Source of the DNA: Pseudomonadota bacterium
Lineage (GTDB): Bacteria; Pseudomonadota; Alphaproteobacteria; Rhizobiales; Devosiaceae
Length of the DNA stretch: 38,331 nt
NCBI GenBank assembly: GCA_023436745.1
Contig: JAEZHZ010000242.1
Span: 1-38,331, forward strand
Direction: 5' to 3'
Shown here: piece after piece, positions 8,457 to 15,203 of the stretch
Numbering within the stretch: the first letter of the stretch is position 1
Layout of the letters: every line of letters begins with the position of its first letter
Notes under the pieces: generated by a model
Told to the model about the DNA's origin: nothing
What the model saw: the letters and a program-made list of their open reading frames with translations, nothing else
The model's database searches: none
Program-made: the position numbers and the translations under genes

Positions 8457-8557
8457 TAACGGGCGAGCGCTACGGCGGCGGCCGCTGCGAATACGGCGAC
8501 CGCGACACTGGCGGCGAGCATGGCTCCAGCCGGGAGGTCAGTGTACGCAGAAGGCAT
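8456..8557 (-). CDS. Possible 33-residue alanine-rich peptide
   Basis: An ATG at 8557 opens a 33-codon frame ending in TAG at 8456-8458. Fourteen residues are alanine and four are valine. Residues 14-32 form one uninterrupted hydrophobic stretch ending in arginine, so the product could be a single-pass membrane microprotein. An AAGGGC stretch lies 8-13 bases upstream and could serve as a weak ribosome-binding site. It is followed at once by a strong hairpin and then by the aminotransferase gene on the same strand, so a leader peptide is the other reading. It was found by translating the gap by eye. With so short a frame in GC-rich DNA, chance is a serious alternative. Confidence 0.35.
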   Translation of the reverse strand: MPSAYTDLPAGAMLAASVAVAVFAAAAAVALAR

Positions 8558-8694
8558 GTCTCTTGCCCTTCAAGCCCGAGTTTTGTAATGAAACCGGTTA
8601 TCGACGAGGCCGTTCATAATTCCTCGAAGGGGGGTTGTAAATGGCACTGGAGGCCACAACCTTCATTGCCACTCGGCCACTGTGAGGTTCGATC

Positions 8695-10026
8695 TTGAAA
8701 CGCATCGCCCTGGTTACGATTGGTACGCAAGGCGACGTTCAGCCCTATATCGGACTCGGTATCGCGCTGATGAACCACGGCTACTCCGTGGTGCTGGGCG
8801 CCACGGAAGAGTTTGAGTCCCTCGTCACCAGTTACGGCATCGAGTTTCACTCGATGGGGCCGTCCATCCAGTCCTTCCTGCGGGACTCGCGCTTCGAGAA
8901 CGCGATGAGTTCCTCGATGCTGATCAACGCCCCGTCGCTGCTGCGCCAGGGCCAGCAGATCTGCGACACCGCTGCGCGCAATGCCTGGACCATGTGCCAG
9001 GGTGCCGACGCCATCATCGTCAACATGAACACCAGCTTCGGGATCGACATCGCCGAGGCCCTGGACGTTCCGGCGATCATGACGGCGCTGCAGCCGCTCA
9101 ACTCGACCAGCGAGTTCCCGCTGTCGATGTACTACGTGGCCGATGACCTCGGCCCTGCCCTCAACAAGCTCTCCTATACCGCCGCTACCGTGCAGCAGGC
9201 CTACTGGAACCTACCGCGGAACAAGCTGCGCCGGGAGCTGATGGGGCTGGATGCGCGCATTATGGGCGGCGTCTTCACCAATACCGACGGATCGCCGCTG
9301 ACCACGCTCTATGCGTATTCGGCAGCGGTTTCGCCGCGCCCGAGGGACTGGCCGAAGACAGCGATCATCACCGGCTACTGGTCCACCAGGGACAACAGCG
9401 GCTGGAAACCATCGCCTGAGTTCGAGGCCTTCCTCGCGGCAGGGCCGGCGCCGGTCTATATCGGGTTCGGCTCCATGCCGTTCGGTGCCGAGCGCAACAC
9501 CCGCATCCTCAAGGAAGCAATGGCTCTCTGGGGCGGCCGTGCCGTGGTCGCCCGCGGCTGGGGCGGGATCGACGCGCGCGAACTACCCGATACCGTGTTC
9601 GCACTGGAGAAGGCGCCGCACGACCGCCTGTTCCGTTACGTGAGCGCCGTGGTGCATCATGGCGGTGCGGGCACGACCGCCGCCGGCCTGCAACTGGGGC
9701 GCCCGACATTCGTGGTGCCGCAGGCCATGGACCAGCCCTACTGGGGGCGGCGCGTCTACGAACTCGGCTGCGGGCCGAAGCCCGTGCGCCTGCGCAAGAT
9801 CACGGCCGAGATTCTGGCCGACGCGCTGACCGACCTTACCACCAATGAGGACTATCGCCGCAACGCCGCCGACGTGGCCGAGCGGCTGCGGGCGGAGGAT
9901 GGGCCGGAGAAGGCCATCAGCGTCATCGAACGCGTCATGGCCAACTACGTGCGAGGCGTGCGGCGCGGCCGTGCCGGCAAGGTCAAACCGCCCCGCAAGC
10001 GCCCTGCCCTCAAGCTTGTCGGCTGA
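8695..10026 (+). CDS. GT1-family glycosyltransferase (sterol/macrolide glucosyltransferase type)
   Basis: The 443-residue protein has the GT-B fold signs of family GT1. It starts with a Rossmann-like 'IALVTIGTQGDVQPYIGLGIAL', typical of UDP-sugar:sterol or antibiotic glycosyltransferases, and has a middle PVYIGFGSMP. The donor-binding block is HHGGAGTTAAGLQLGRP from about residue 321, ending with the DQPYWG segment. It would transfer a nucleotide-activated hexose to a lipid or hydrophobic acceptor in the cytoplasm; the acceptor is unknown. Start is a TTG at 8695 with GAGG seven bases upstream; no ATG fits the conserved N-terminus. The basic C-terminus (RGVRRGRAGKVKPPRKRP) may contact the membrane. 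Its stop overlaps the convergent sdpI-like gene by 17 bases. Confidence 0.87.
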   Translation: MKRIALVTIGTQGDVQPYIGLGIALMNHGYSVVLGATEEFESLVTSYGIEFHSMGPSIQSFLRDSRFENAMSSSMLINAPSLLRQGQQICDTAARNAWTMCQGADAIIVNMNTSFGIDIAEALDVPAIMTALQPLNSTSEFPLSMYYVADDLGPALNKLSYTAATVQQAYWNLPRNKLRRELMGLDARIMGGVFTNTDGSPLTTLYAYSAAVSPRPRDWPKTAIITGYWSTRDNSGWKPSPEFEAFLAAGPAPVYIGFGSMPFGAERNTRILKEAMALWGGRAVVARGWGGIDARELPDTVFALEKAPHDRLFRYVSAVVHHGGAGTTAAGLQLGRPTFVVPQAMDQPYWGRRVYELGCGPKPVRLRKITAEILADALTDLTTNEDYRRNAADVAERLRAEDGPEKAISVIERVMANYVRGVRRGRAGKVKPPRKRPALKLVG

Positions 10027-10660
10027 CCCGCCAGCCCACGGCGCTTCCAGCCACCATCGGCAGCACTAGCGCGGCCAGCATTCCCGCGAACAGCACCGGC
10101 GCAGCGCCTGTGACGATGGCAAGCAGCATCAGCAGCAAGCCCGCGACAATGCTGGCATTTCCAGCCACTCGGTGCCCTGCCTGCCATGCGGGGGCATGAT
10201 TCATCATCCAGGGCAGGCGGATGCCGGCGAAATGGTTCGGCTGTGTCTTCGGCAGCAGGTTGCCCATCACCATCAGCAGCACGGCGACGGCGAGGACCAG
10301 CATGCGGGCCATGTCGACTTCGGCACCTACGCCGACCAGCACGACCCCGATCTCGATGACGAGGAAAACCCCGAGAAGTGCCGGCAACAGGCCGCGCAGC
10401 AGGTGGCGGCCGCGCTCGACCTGCCCGCGAGCGCCGTAGCGCGCCATGATCGCGTAGAGGCCGAACAGGACCGCAGCGATGCCGATGGGCATCAGGAGGG
10501 CCGTGTTCCGCGGCGCGAAGCCGTCGGGCCGGCCGTCGATACCCCAGTGGATGGGCAGGATGGCATCGGCGGGCACGATGAGAAAGCCGGTTGCGGCTGC
10601 CAGCAGCAGGGCTGCCGAGACCATCAGGGACATGGGGGCAACGAGCTCTTTCAACGTCAT
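10010..10660 (-). CDS. sdpI: SdpI-family membrane protein with DUF1648 domain
   Basis: The 216-residue protein is almost wholly hydrophobic, with about six membrane segments. An N-terminal DUF1648-type motif PIHWGIDGRPDGF sits between the first two helices. The family signature GNLLPKTQPNHFAGIRLPWMM is near residues 130-150. In Bacillus subtilis SdpI gives immunity to the killing factor SdpC and, when bound to it, sequesters the repressor SdpR at the membrane. Here the gene overlaps the ArsR-type gene upstream by ATGA at 10657-10660, so the two are translationally coupled. No SdpC-like toxin gene is visible, so the inducing signal is unknown. Confidence 0.88.
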   Translation of the reverse strand: MTLKELVAPMSLMVSAALLLAAATGFLIVPADAILPIHWGIDGRPDGFAPRNTALLMPIGIAAVLFGLYAIMARYGARGQVERGRHLLRGLLPALLGVFLVIEIGVVLVGVGAEVDMARMLVLAVAVLLMVMGNLLPKTQPNHFAGIRLPWMMNHAPAWQAGHRVAGNASIVAGLLLMLLAIVTGAAPVLFAGMLAALVLPMVAGSAVGWRVSRQA

Positions 10661-10926
10661 TCGTCCTGTTCCTTCAGCGACAAAACACCAGCCAGCGCCT
10701 GCTCCAGCACCGAGGTGTTGAGATGGTAGATGAGGCTCGTGCCCTGCCGTTCGACGGCGACGAGCTCTGCCTCCCTGAGTTTTGCGAAGTGAACCGAGAG
10801 GGTTGGCTTGCTGATCTCGAAGTGACCGGCCAGTTCGCCGGCGGATTTCGGCCCAGCCTTGAGCAGCGCCAGAACCTTGCGCCGCACGGGGTGGGACAGT
10901 GCCTCGAAGACCTTGGTGATGCTCAC
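10657..10926 (-). CDS. sdpR: ArsR-family transcriptional regulator, SdpR type
   Basis: The 89-residue protein is a compact winged helix-turn-helix: a first helix with FEALSHPVRRKVLALL, a recognition region ELAGHFEISKPTLSVHFAKLREA, and a wing with QGTSLIYHLN. It has no cysteine metal site, which fits the SdpR branch better than the metal-sensing ArsR branch. Start is a GTG at 10926; no in-frame ATG gives the full first helix. It is the first gene of a two-gene operon with sdpI. The family is typically autorepressing, and an inverted repeat lies in its own promoter. Confidence 0.88.
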   Translation of the reverse strand: MSITKVFEALSHPVRRKVLALLKAGPKSAGELAGHFEISKPTLSVHFAKLREAELVAVERQGTSLIYHLNTSVLEQALAGVLSLKEQDE

Positions 10927-10956
10927 GATTTTCCAGCGGTTCTGCTTCGTTCGCTC

Positions 10957-10985
10957 TAGTTAGTCGATTGGCTAATTAGCGTCAA
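10957..10985 (-). promoter_or_regulatory. sdpRI promoter with an operator in the spacer
   Basis: On the minus strand TTGACG (10980-10985) and TAACTA (10957-10962) are spaced by exactly 17 bases, a good sigma70-type promoter ending about 30 bases before the sdpR start. The inverted repeat CTAGTTAG (10956-10963) / CTAATTAG (10972-10979), one mismatch between arms and an 8-base centre, covers the -10 element and most of the spacer. This is where an autorepressor would block polymerase. Confidence 0.65.
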
Positions 10986-10997
10986 CGCGAAAAACGG

Positions 10998-11058
10998 CGT
11001 TCATGCAGATGAACGGACATGAACGCGACATGAACGACCGCGAGCGTGCGCATGAACG
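10998..11058. repeat. Helically phased array of ATGAACG heptamers
   Basis: ATGAACG occurs at 11009, 11019, 11030 and 11052, and its inverse CGTTCAT at 10998. Successive spacings are 11, 10, 11 and 22 bases, so all five sit on the same face of the helix. The first three direct copies share the longer decamer GACATGAACG with small changes. The array ends 12 bases upstream of the sdpR -35 element, a normal activator position. Response regulators of the PhoB/OmpR type bind such 11-base repeats, but the word does not match a site I know. Confidence 0.6.
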
Positions 11059-11084
11059 AAAAAGGGGAGGCTGCTGCCTCCCCT
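11059..11084 (-). terminator. Intrinsic terminator of the symporter gene
   Basis: On the minus strand AGGGGAGGC and GCCTCCCCT form a 9-pair stem with a 4-base loop, followed at once by five T residues. It lies 28 bases past the stop of the symporter gene at 11112. Confidence 0.9.
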
Positions 11085-11111
11085 CTGCACGGTTCCTGAG
11101 CGACAGATGAA

Positions 11112-12488
11112 CTAGGCCGGGACGGCCTCGCCATCCTCCACGCCGAGATGCTCGACGCTCTCCCCGCGATCATAGGTTGCCTGATCCAGGATGCCCTGGC
11201 GCTTGGCGACGATGGTGGGGACCAGTGCCTGCCCCGCGACGTTGACCGCCGTGCGGCCCATGTCGAGGATCGGATCGACCGCCAGCAGCAGGCCGACGCC
11301 TTCGAGCGGCAGGCCGAGGGTGGACAGCGTCAGCGTCAGCATGACGGTGGCGCCGGTGAGGCCAGCGGTGGAAGCCGAGCCGATCACCGCCACGAAGGCG
11401 ATCAGCAGGTAGTGCTGCAGCTCGAGCGGCACGCCGAAGAACTGGGCGACGAAGATGGCCGAGATGGCCGGATAGATCGCGGCGCAGCCGTCCATCTTGG
11501 TGGTGGCCCCGAGCGGCACGGCGAAGGCGGCGTATTCCCGCGGCACGCCGAGGTTCTTCTCGGTGATGCGTTCCGTCAGCGGCAGTGTGCCGATGGACGA
11601 CCGGGACACGAACGCCAGCTGGATGGCAGGCCAGGCACTCTGGAAGTACCGGATCGGGCTGAGCCCGTTGGCGGACAGCAGCACCGGGTAGACCACGAAG
11701 AGCACCAGGGCCAGACCGACATAGATGGCGACCGAGTATGCGCCGAGCTGTGCCAGGGCATCCCAGCCATACACGGCCACGGCGTTGCCGAGCAGGCCGA
11801 TGGTACCGATCGGGGTCAGGCGGATCACCCACCACAGGACCTTGTGGATCACCTTGAGGAAGGAACGGGTGAAGGCGATGAACGGGTCCGCCGCCGGGCC
11901 GACGCGCAGGGCGGCCACACCGATGACGATAGAGATCACGAGAATCTGCAGCACGTTGAAGCTGAGGCTGGTGGTGGCACCGCTGTCACCCACGCGGGTG
12001 GACGCGGTGAGCCCGAGGATGTTGGCAGGGATCAGGCCCTTGAGGAAGTCGAGCCAGGAGCCGGTGCTGGATGGCGCACGGGCGGCTTCCGCGGTGACGG
12101 CGGTATTGATGCCCGGCTGCAGGATCAGCCCCAGAGCGATGCCGATCACCACGGCGATCAGCGCCGTGATGGCGAACCAGAGCAGCGTCTGCCAGACGAG
12201 GCGAGCGGCGTTGTTGAGTTCGCGCAGGTTCGCGATGGACGACACGATGGCAGCAAACACCAGAACCGGCACCAGAGCCCGCAGCATCGAGACGAAGGAC
12301 GAGCCGATGGTGGACAGGGTCTGGGTCAGCCAGTTGGCGTTGCCGGCTGCATCCGGCCCCATGTTACGGGCGATGAGCCCGAGGACGAGCCCGATGACCA
12401 GGCTGACAAGAACCTGGAAGCCGAAGCTGGTATAGAAGGGCTTCGGAGCGCGCGTGACGCGCGAGGCAGAGACGGTTGTCGGTGACAT
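11112..12488 (-). CDS. Dicarboxylate/amino acid:cation symporter (DAACS family)
   Basis: This is a secondary transporter that brings dicarboxylates or acidic amino acids across the inner membrane with protons or sodium ions. Residues show the family pattern: an N-terminal helix with GFQVLVSLVIGLVLGLIA, the re-entrant hairpin SRSSIGTLPLTE in place of the usual serine-rich loop, and PLGATTKMDGCAAIYPAI. The cysteine-alanine form of this last motif recalls cystine carriers (TcyP-like), so the substrate is open. The ATG at 12488 (458 residues, GGGGA upstream) is preferred over an ATG at 12548, which would add 20 unrelated residues. It is monocistronic, with its own terminator. Confidence 0.88.
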   Translation of the reverse strand: MSPTTVSASRVTRAPKPFYTSFGFQVLVSLVIGLVLGLIARNMGPDAAGNANWLTQTLSTIGSSFVSMLRALVPVLVFAAIVSSIANLRELNNAARLVWQTLLWFAITALIAVVIGIALGLILQPGINTAVTAEAARAPSSTGSWLDFLKGLIPANILGLTASTRVGDSGATTSLSFNVLQILVISIVIGVAALRVGPAADPFIAFTRSFLKVIHKVLWWVIRLTPIGTIGLLGNAVAVYGWDALAQLGAYSVAIYVGLALVLFVVYPVLLSANGLSPIRYFQSAWPAIQLAFVSRSSIGTLPLTERITEKNLGVPREYAAFAVPLGATTKMDGCAAIYPAISAIFVAQFFGVPLELQHYLLIAFVAVIGSASTAGLTGATVMLTLTLSTLGLPLEGVGLLLAVDPILDMGRTAVNVAGQALVPTIVAKRQGILDQATYDRGESVEHLGVEDGEAVPA

Positions 12489-12682
12489 CTTTTCCCCATG
12501 AATGCCGAGGCGGCGCCAAAATGGGCACGCTGCCTCGCGATTGACCACAACACTACGCTGATCCCGCCAAGTCGGCGCGGCATGCGGTTTCCTTTCCCGA
12601 CTGGCGGCGGGAATAACATGTCAGTGGATGAGGACTCGTGAGTGCGGGTTTGCTGCCCGGTGCAACACGGTATCGGCACGGG

Positions 12683-12716
12683 AAAAAGAACAAGGGGCCG
12701 GTTTCCCGGCCCCTTG
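12683..12716 (-). terminator. Intrinsic terminator after rpsI
   Basis: CAAGGGGCCGG (12691-12701) and CCGGCCCCTTG (12706-12716) are perfect 11-base inverted repeats with a 4-base loop. On the minus strand the stem is followed by TTCTTTTT. It lies 24 bases past the rpsI stop and ends the rplM-rpsI operon. Confidence 0.92.
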
Positions 12717-12740
12717 AAAAATTCGGTGATGTGCCAGCGC

Positions 12741-13220
12741 TTAGCGCTTGGAGAACTGGAAGGACCGGCGGGCCTTTGCCTTGCCGTACTTCTTGCGTTC
12801 CACCACGCGGCTGTCGCGGGTCAGGAAGCCGCCCTTCTTCAGGACCGGGCGCAGGGCCGGCTCGAAGTAGTTCAGCGCCTTGGAGATGCCGTGACGAACG
12901 GCACCGGCCTGGCCCGACAGACCACCACCGGCGACGGTGACGGTGACGTCGTACTGGTCGAGACGATCAGCGGCCACGATCGGCTGCTTCACGATCAGCT
13001 GCAGCACGGGACGGGCGAAATAGCGCTCGAACTCGCGGCCGTTGATGGTGACCTTGCCCTTGCCCGGCTTGATCCAGACGCGGGCAACGGCGTTCTTGCG
13101 CTTGCCGGTGGCATAGGCGCGGCCGAGGGCGTCGATCTTCTGCTCGTGCACCGGAGCGGTGTTGACAGCAGCAGGAGCGACGGTGCCGAGATCCTCGAGG
13201 GAGTTGATGGTGTCGGCCAT
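12741..13220 (-). CDS. rpsI: Small ribosomal subunit protein uS9
   Basis: The 159-residue protein ends in KKYGKAKARRSFQFSKR, the basic C-terminal tail that reaches the P-site tRNA on the 30S subunit. It contains the S9 core ATGKRKNAVARVW and the AGGGLSGQAGAVRHGI segment. A non-conserved N-terminal extension of about 35 residues rich in Ala, Thr and Val is usual in alphaproteobacteria. It follows rplM with one base between the genes, so the two are cotranscribed and translationally coupled. Confidence 0.98.
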   Translation of the reverse strand: MADTINSLEDLGTVAPAAVNTAPVHEQKIDALGRAYATGKRKNAVARVWIKPGKGKVTINGREFERYFARPVLQLIVKQPIVAADRLDQYDVTVTVAGGGLSGQAGAVRHGISKALNYFEPALRPVLKKGGFLTRDSRVVERKKYGKAKARRSFQFSKR

Positions 13221-13221
13221 G

Positions 13222-13686
13222 TTACTTCACCCGCACGTTCTTGGAGTTCATCGCAGCCACGTCCAGCTTGGTCGGGTTCTGCGCTTCATGGGGATGCTCC
13301 GCACCGGCGTAGACGCGGAGGTTCCGCAGCTGCGCGCGGGTCAGCGGGCCACCCGGCATCATGCGACGGACGGCGTTCTCGAGCACGCGCTCGGGGAAAC
13401 GGCCTTCCAGCAGCTGGCGCGCGGTACGGTCCTTGATGCCACCCGGATAGCCGGTGTGCCAGTAGAAGCGGTGCTGGTCGAGCTTGCGGCCCGTCAGCTT
13501 CACCTTGCCGGCATTGATGACGATGATGTTGTCACCCATGTCCATGTGGGGGGTGAAGGTGGCCTTGTGCTTGCCACGCAGGCGCGAAGCGATGATCGAG
13601 GCGACGCGACCCACGACGAGCCCTTCGGCGTCGATCAGGATCCACTTCTTTTCGATCTCGCTCGGTTTCGCCGAGTAAGTGCTCAT
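13222..13686 (-). CDS. rplM: Large ribosomal subunit protein uL13
   Basis: The 154-residue protein has the L13 signatures KKWILIDAEGLVVGRVAS at the start, MGDNIIVINAGKVKLTGRK in the middle and RVYAGAEHPHEAQNP near the end. L13 is an early assembly protein of the 50S subunit. It is the first gene of the conserved rplM-rpsI operon. Start is the ATG at 13686. Feedback control by L13 on its own leader is known in enterobacteria; the leader here has short hairpins but no recognised copy of that site. Confidence 0.98.
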   Translation of the reverse strand: MSTYSAKPSEIEKKWILIDAEGLVVGRVASIIASRLRGKHKATFTPHMDMGDNIIVINAGKVKLTGRKLDQHRFYWHTGYPGGIKDRTARQLLEGRFPERVLENAVRRMMPGGPLTRAQLRNLRVYAGAEHPHEAQNPTKLDVAAMNSKNVRVK

Positions 13687-13757
13687 TGCTTAGAATTCCC
13701 AAGATTTCCGGGGCTCGCACGCCCACCCCGTTCGGGGAAAGCTGCGGTTCGGCCGGT

Positions 13758-13786
13758 CGTGTACGGGTGATTTGCCACCCCGTCAA
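13758..13786 (-). promoter_or_regulatory. Candidate rplM-rpsI promoter and leader
   Basis: On the minus strand TTGACG (13781-13786) and TACACG (13758-13763) have a 17-base spacer. The -35 is good and the -10 is weak. ACGGGTG and CACCCCGT form an imperfect inverted repeat across the spacer. A CCCCG-TTC-GGGG hairpin follows in the presumed leader around 13726-13737. Confidence 0.4.
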
Positions 13787-13827
13787 GCACCATCATTTCT
13801 GCAAGCAATTACAATGGCTTAAAGATA

Positions 13828-13843
13828 CGGTATCATAATACCG
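13828..13843 (-). terminator. Small hairpin after heme A synthase
   Basis: CGGTAT and ATACCG form a 6-pair stem with a 4-base loop, three bases past the stop of the heme A synthase gene. The following minus-strand bases TATCTTTAAG have only a short T-run, so it is a weak terminator at best. Confidence 0.45.
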
Positions 13844-13845
13844 CG

Positions 13846-14958
13846 CTATACCGCAGCCCGCCTGAGGTCAGCGATGTACCCCGCCGTAACGCCGGCAAGC
13901 AGGAAGGCAAGCGCCTGATGGCCGATCGCGAGGGTGATCGGGACGCTCATCAGCAGCGTGGCAATGCCGAGGCCCACCTGCAGCAGCACCAGCACGCCGA
14001 GCATCGGCAACCAGCCGTGCACGCCACCGAAGCCGCCGTCACGCTTGCGGCGCCACAGCAGGTAGCCGACGTAGGCCACGATGCCATAGGCGATGGTGCG
14101 GTGAATGAACTGCACCGTAAGGGCGTTCTCGAAGAAGTTGCGCCAGGCAGGGTCCATCACCAGCATGCCGCCGGGGATGATGGCGCCATCCATCAGCGGC
14201 CAGGTGTTGTAGCCCATGCCCGCATCGAGGCCGGCGACAAACCCGCCGGCAGCGATCTGGAGGATGATCGCCACCAGCAGAATGACGGCTGCGACGATCT
14301 GGCGGGCGCTCACCCGGCCGACCGCCCTGCCCGGCTCCAGCGAGCGCGCGACGTACACCAGTGCGGTGAACAGGAACGCAGCTGCCGTGAGGTGCGCCGC
14401 GAGCCGATACTGCGAAACCGAAGTCAGTTCCGAGAGGCCGGACGTGACCATCCACCAGCCCAGGAACCCCTGGAAGCCGCCGAGGATGAACAGCACGAAC
14501 AGCGGCACGGCCAGATCGCGCGGCAGGCGCTTCTGGAAGAGGAAGGCGACGAACGGCACCAGGAACACCAGGCCAAGCGCGCGGGCCAGCAGCCGGTGGA
14601 ACCACTCCCAGAAGAAGATGAACTTGAAGTCGTCGAGGCTCATCCAGGAATGGACGACCGTGTACTGCGGGATCTGCTTGTAGGCTTCGAACTCGGCGTT
14701 CCAGTCAGCTTCGCTGAGCGGCGGGATCACGCCCGAGATCGGCTTCCAACTGGTGATCGACAGGCCCGATTCGGTGAGGCGGGTTATTCCGCCCACAACC
14801 ACGATCAGAAGCACCCAGCCCGCGAGTGCGTAGAGCCAGATCCGGACGGGCCGGAGCGGGTCGTCGGCAACACGTTCATGGCTGACTGCGGCATTTTGGG
14901 TGATCGTCAAGGCGCTGTTCCCGGTATCGAAGACGGCGGCGGAGTGGTAAGCCCCCAC
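13846..14958 (-). CDS. ctaA: Heme A synthase (COX15/CtaA family)
   Basis: The enzyme oxidises the C8 methyl of heme O to a formyl group, making heme A for aa3-type cytochrome oxidase. The 370-residue protein has about eight membrane helices in two four-helix halves and the histidines expected to ligate heme: EWFHRLLAR, HLTAAAF, FIHRTIAY and GHQALAF. The signature GGITRLTESGLSI at the first periplasmic loop and the GGFVAGLDAGMGYNTWP block are also present. The roughly 35-residue N-terminal tail before the first helix is typical of the alphaproteobacterial/mitochondrial type. The start at 14958 is somewhat uncertain, and an internal start is possible. Its presence implies an aerobic aa3 oxidase elsewhere. 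Confidence 0.95.
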   Translation of the reverse strand: MGAYHSAAVFDTGNSALTITQNAAVSHERVADDPLRPVRIWLYALAGWVLLIVVVGGITRLTESGLSITSWKPISGVIPPLSEADWNAEFEAYKQIPQYTVVHSWMSLDDFKFIFFWEWFHRLLARALGLVFLVPFVAFLFQKRLPRDLAVPLFVLFILGGFQGFLGWWMVTSGLSELTSVSQYRLAAHLTAAAFLFTALVYVARSLEPGRAVGRVSARQIVAAVILLVAIILQIAAGGFVAGLDAGMGYNTWPLMDGAIIPGGMLVMDPAWRNFFENALTVQFIHRTIAYGIVAYVGYLLWRRKRDGGFGGVHGWLPMLGVLVLLQVGLGIATLLMSVPITLAIGHQALAFLLAGVTAGYIADLRRAAV

Positions 14959-14990
14959 TACTCCACCCGCAAGAGACCCCCTTGTCGCAG

Positions 14991-15197
14991 ATGAACCAGC
15001 GTCACCGCAAATTGATCGGCGCCCTGCTCCTCCCGGCCTCGGTAGTTTTCTGGGTAACGCTTGCGACGGCGGTCTACCTTGCCCTGCCGGAGGGACTGCC
15101 CTGGTGGGTGCTGATCGTCTATTTCGCTATTGCCGGGATGGGATGGTTTCTTCCCGCGGCAGTGATCATCCGCTGGATGCTGAAGCCACAGCCTTGA
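14991..15197 (+). CDS. DUF2842 family small membrane protein
   Basis: The 68-residue product starts with MNQRHRKLIGALLL, has two membrane helices separated by LPEGLPWWVLIVYF, and ends soon after WFLPAAVIIRWM. This fits the small DUF2842 family, found almost only in alphaproteobacteria and of unknown role. I prefer the ATG at 14991 to a TTG at 14982, because the family begins at this methionine. It is transcribed away from the heme A synthase gene, with 32 bases between the two starts. Confidence 0.85.
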   Translation: MNQRHRKLIGALLLPASVVFWVTLATAVYLALPEGLPWWVLIVYFAIAGMGWFLPAAVIIRWMLKPQP

Positions 15198-15203
15198 GAC
15201 CCG

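Larger units (their letters stand above)
8303..8694. other. Intergenic control region between the aminotransferase and GT1 genes
   Basis: This 392-base gap separates divergent genes. It holds the palindrome at 8386-8401, the hairpin at 8417-8456 and the possible small peptide at 8456-8557. Between 8560 and 8690 there is an AT-richer stretch with AACCGGTT near 8590, which must carry the promoter of the glycosyltransferase. I could not assign a convincing -35/-10 pair for either direction. Confidence 0.6.

Noticed and set aside
10982..11173. 63-codon minus-strand frame before sdpR
   Set aside because: It crosses the symporter terminator and the heptamer array, so the DNA is explained as regulatory.
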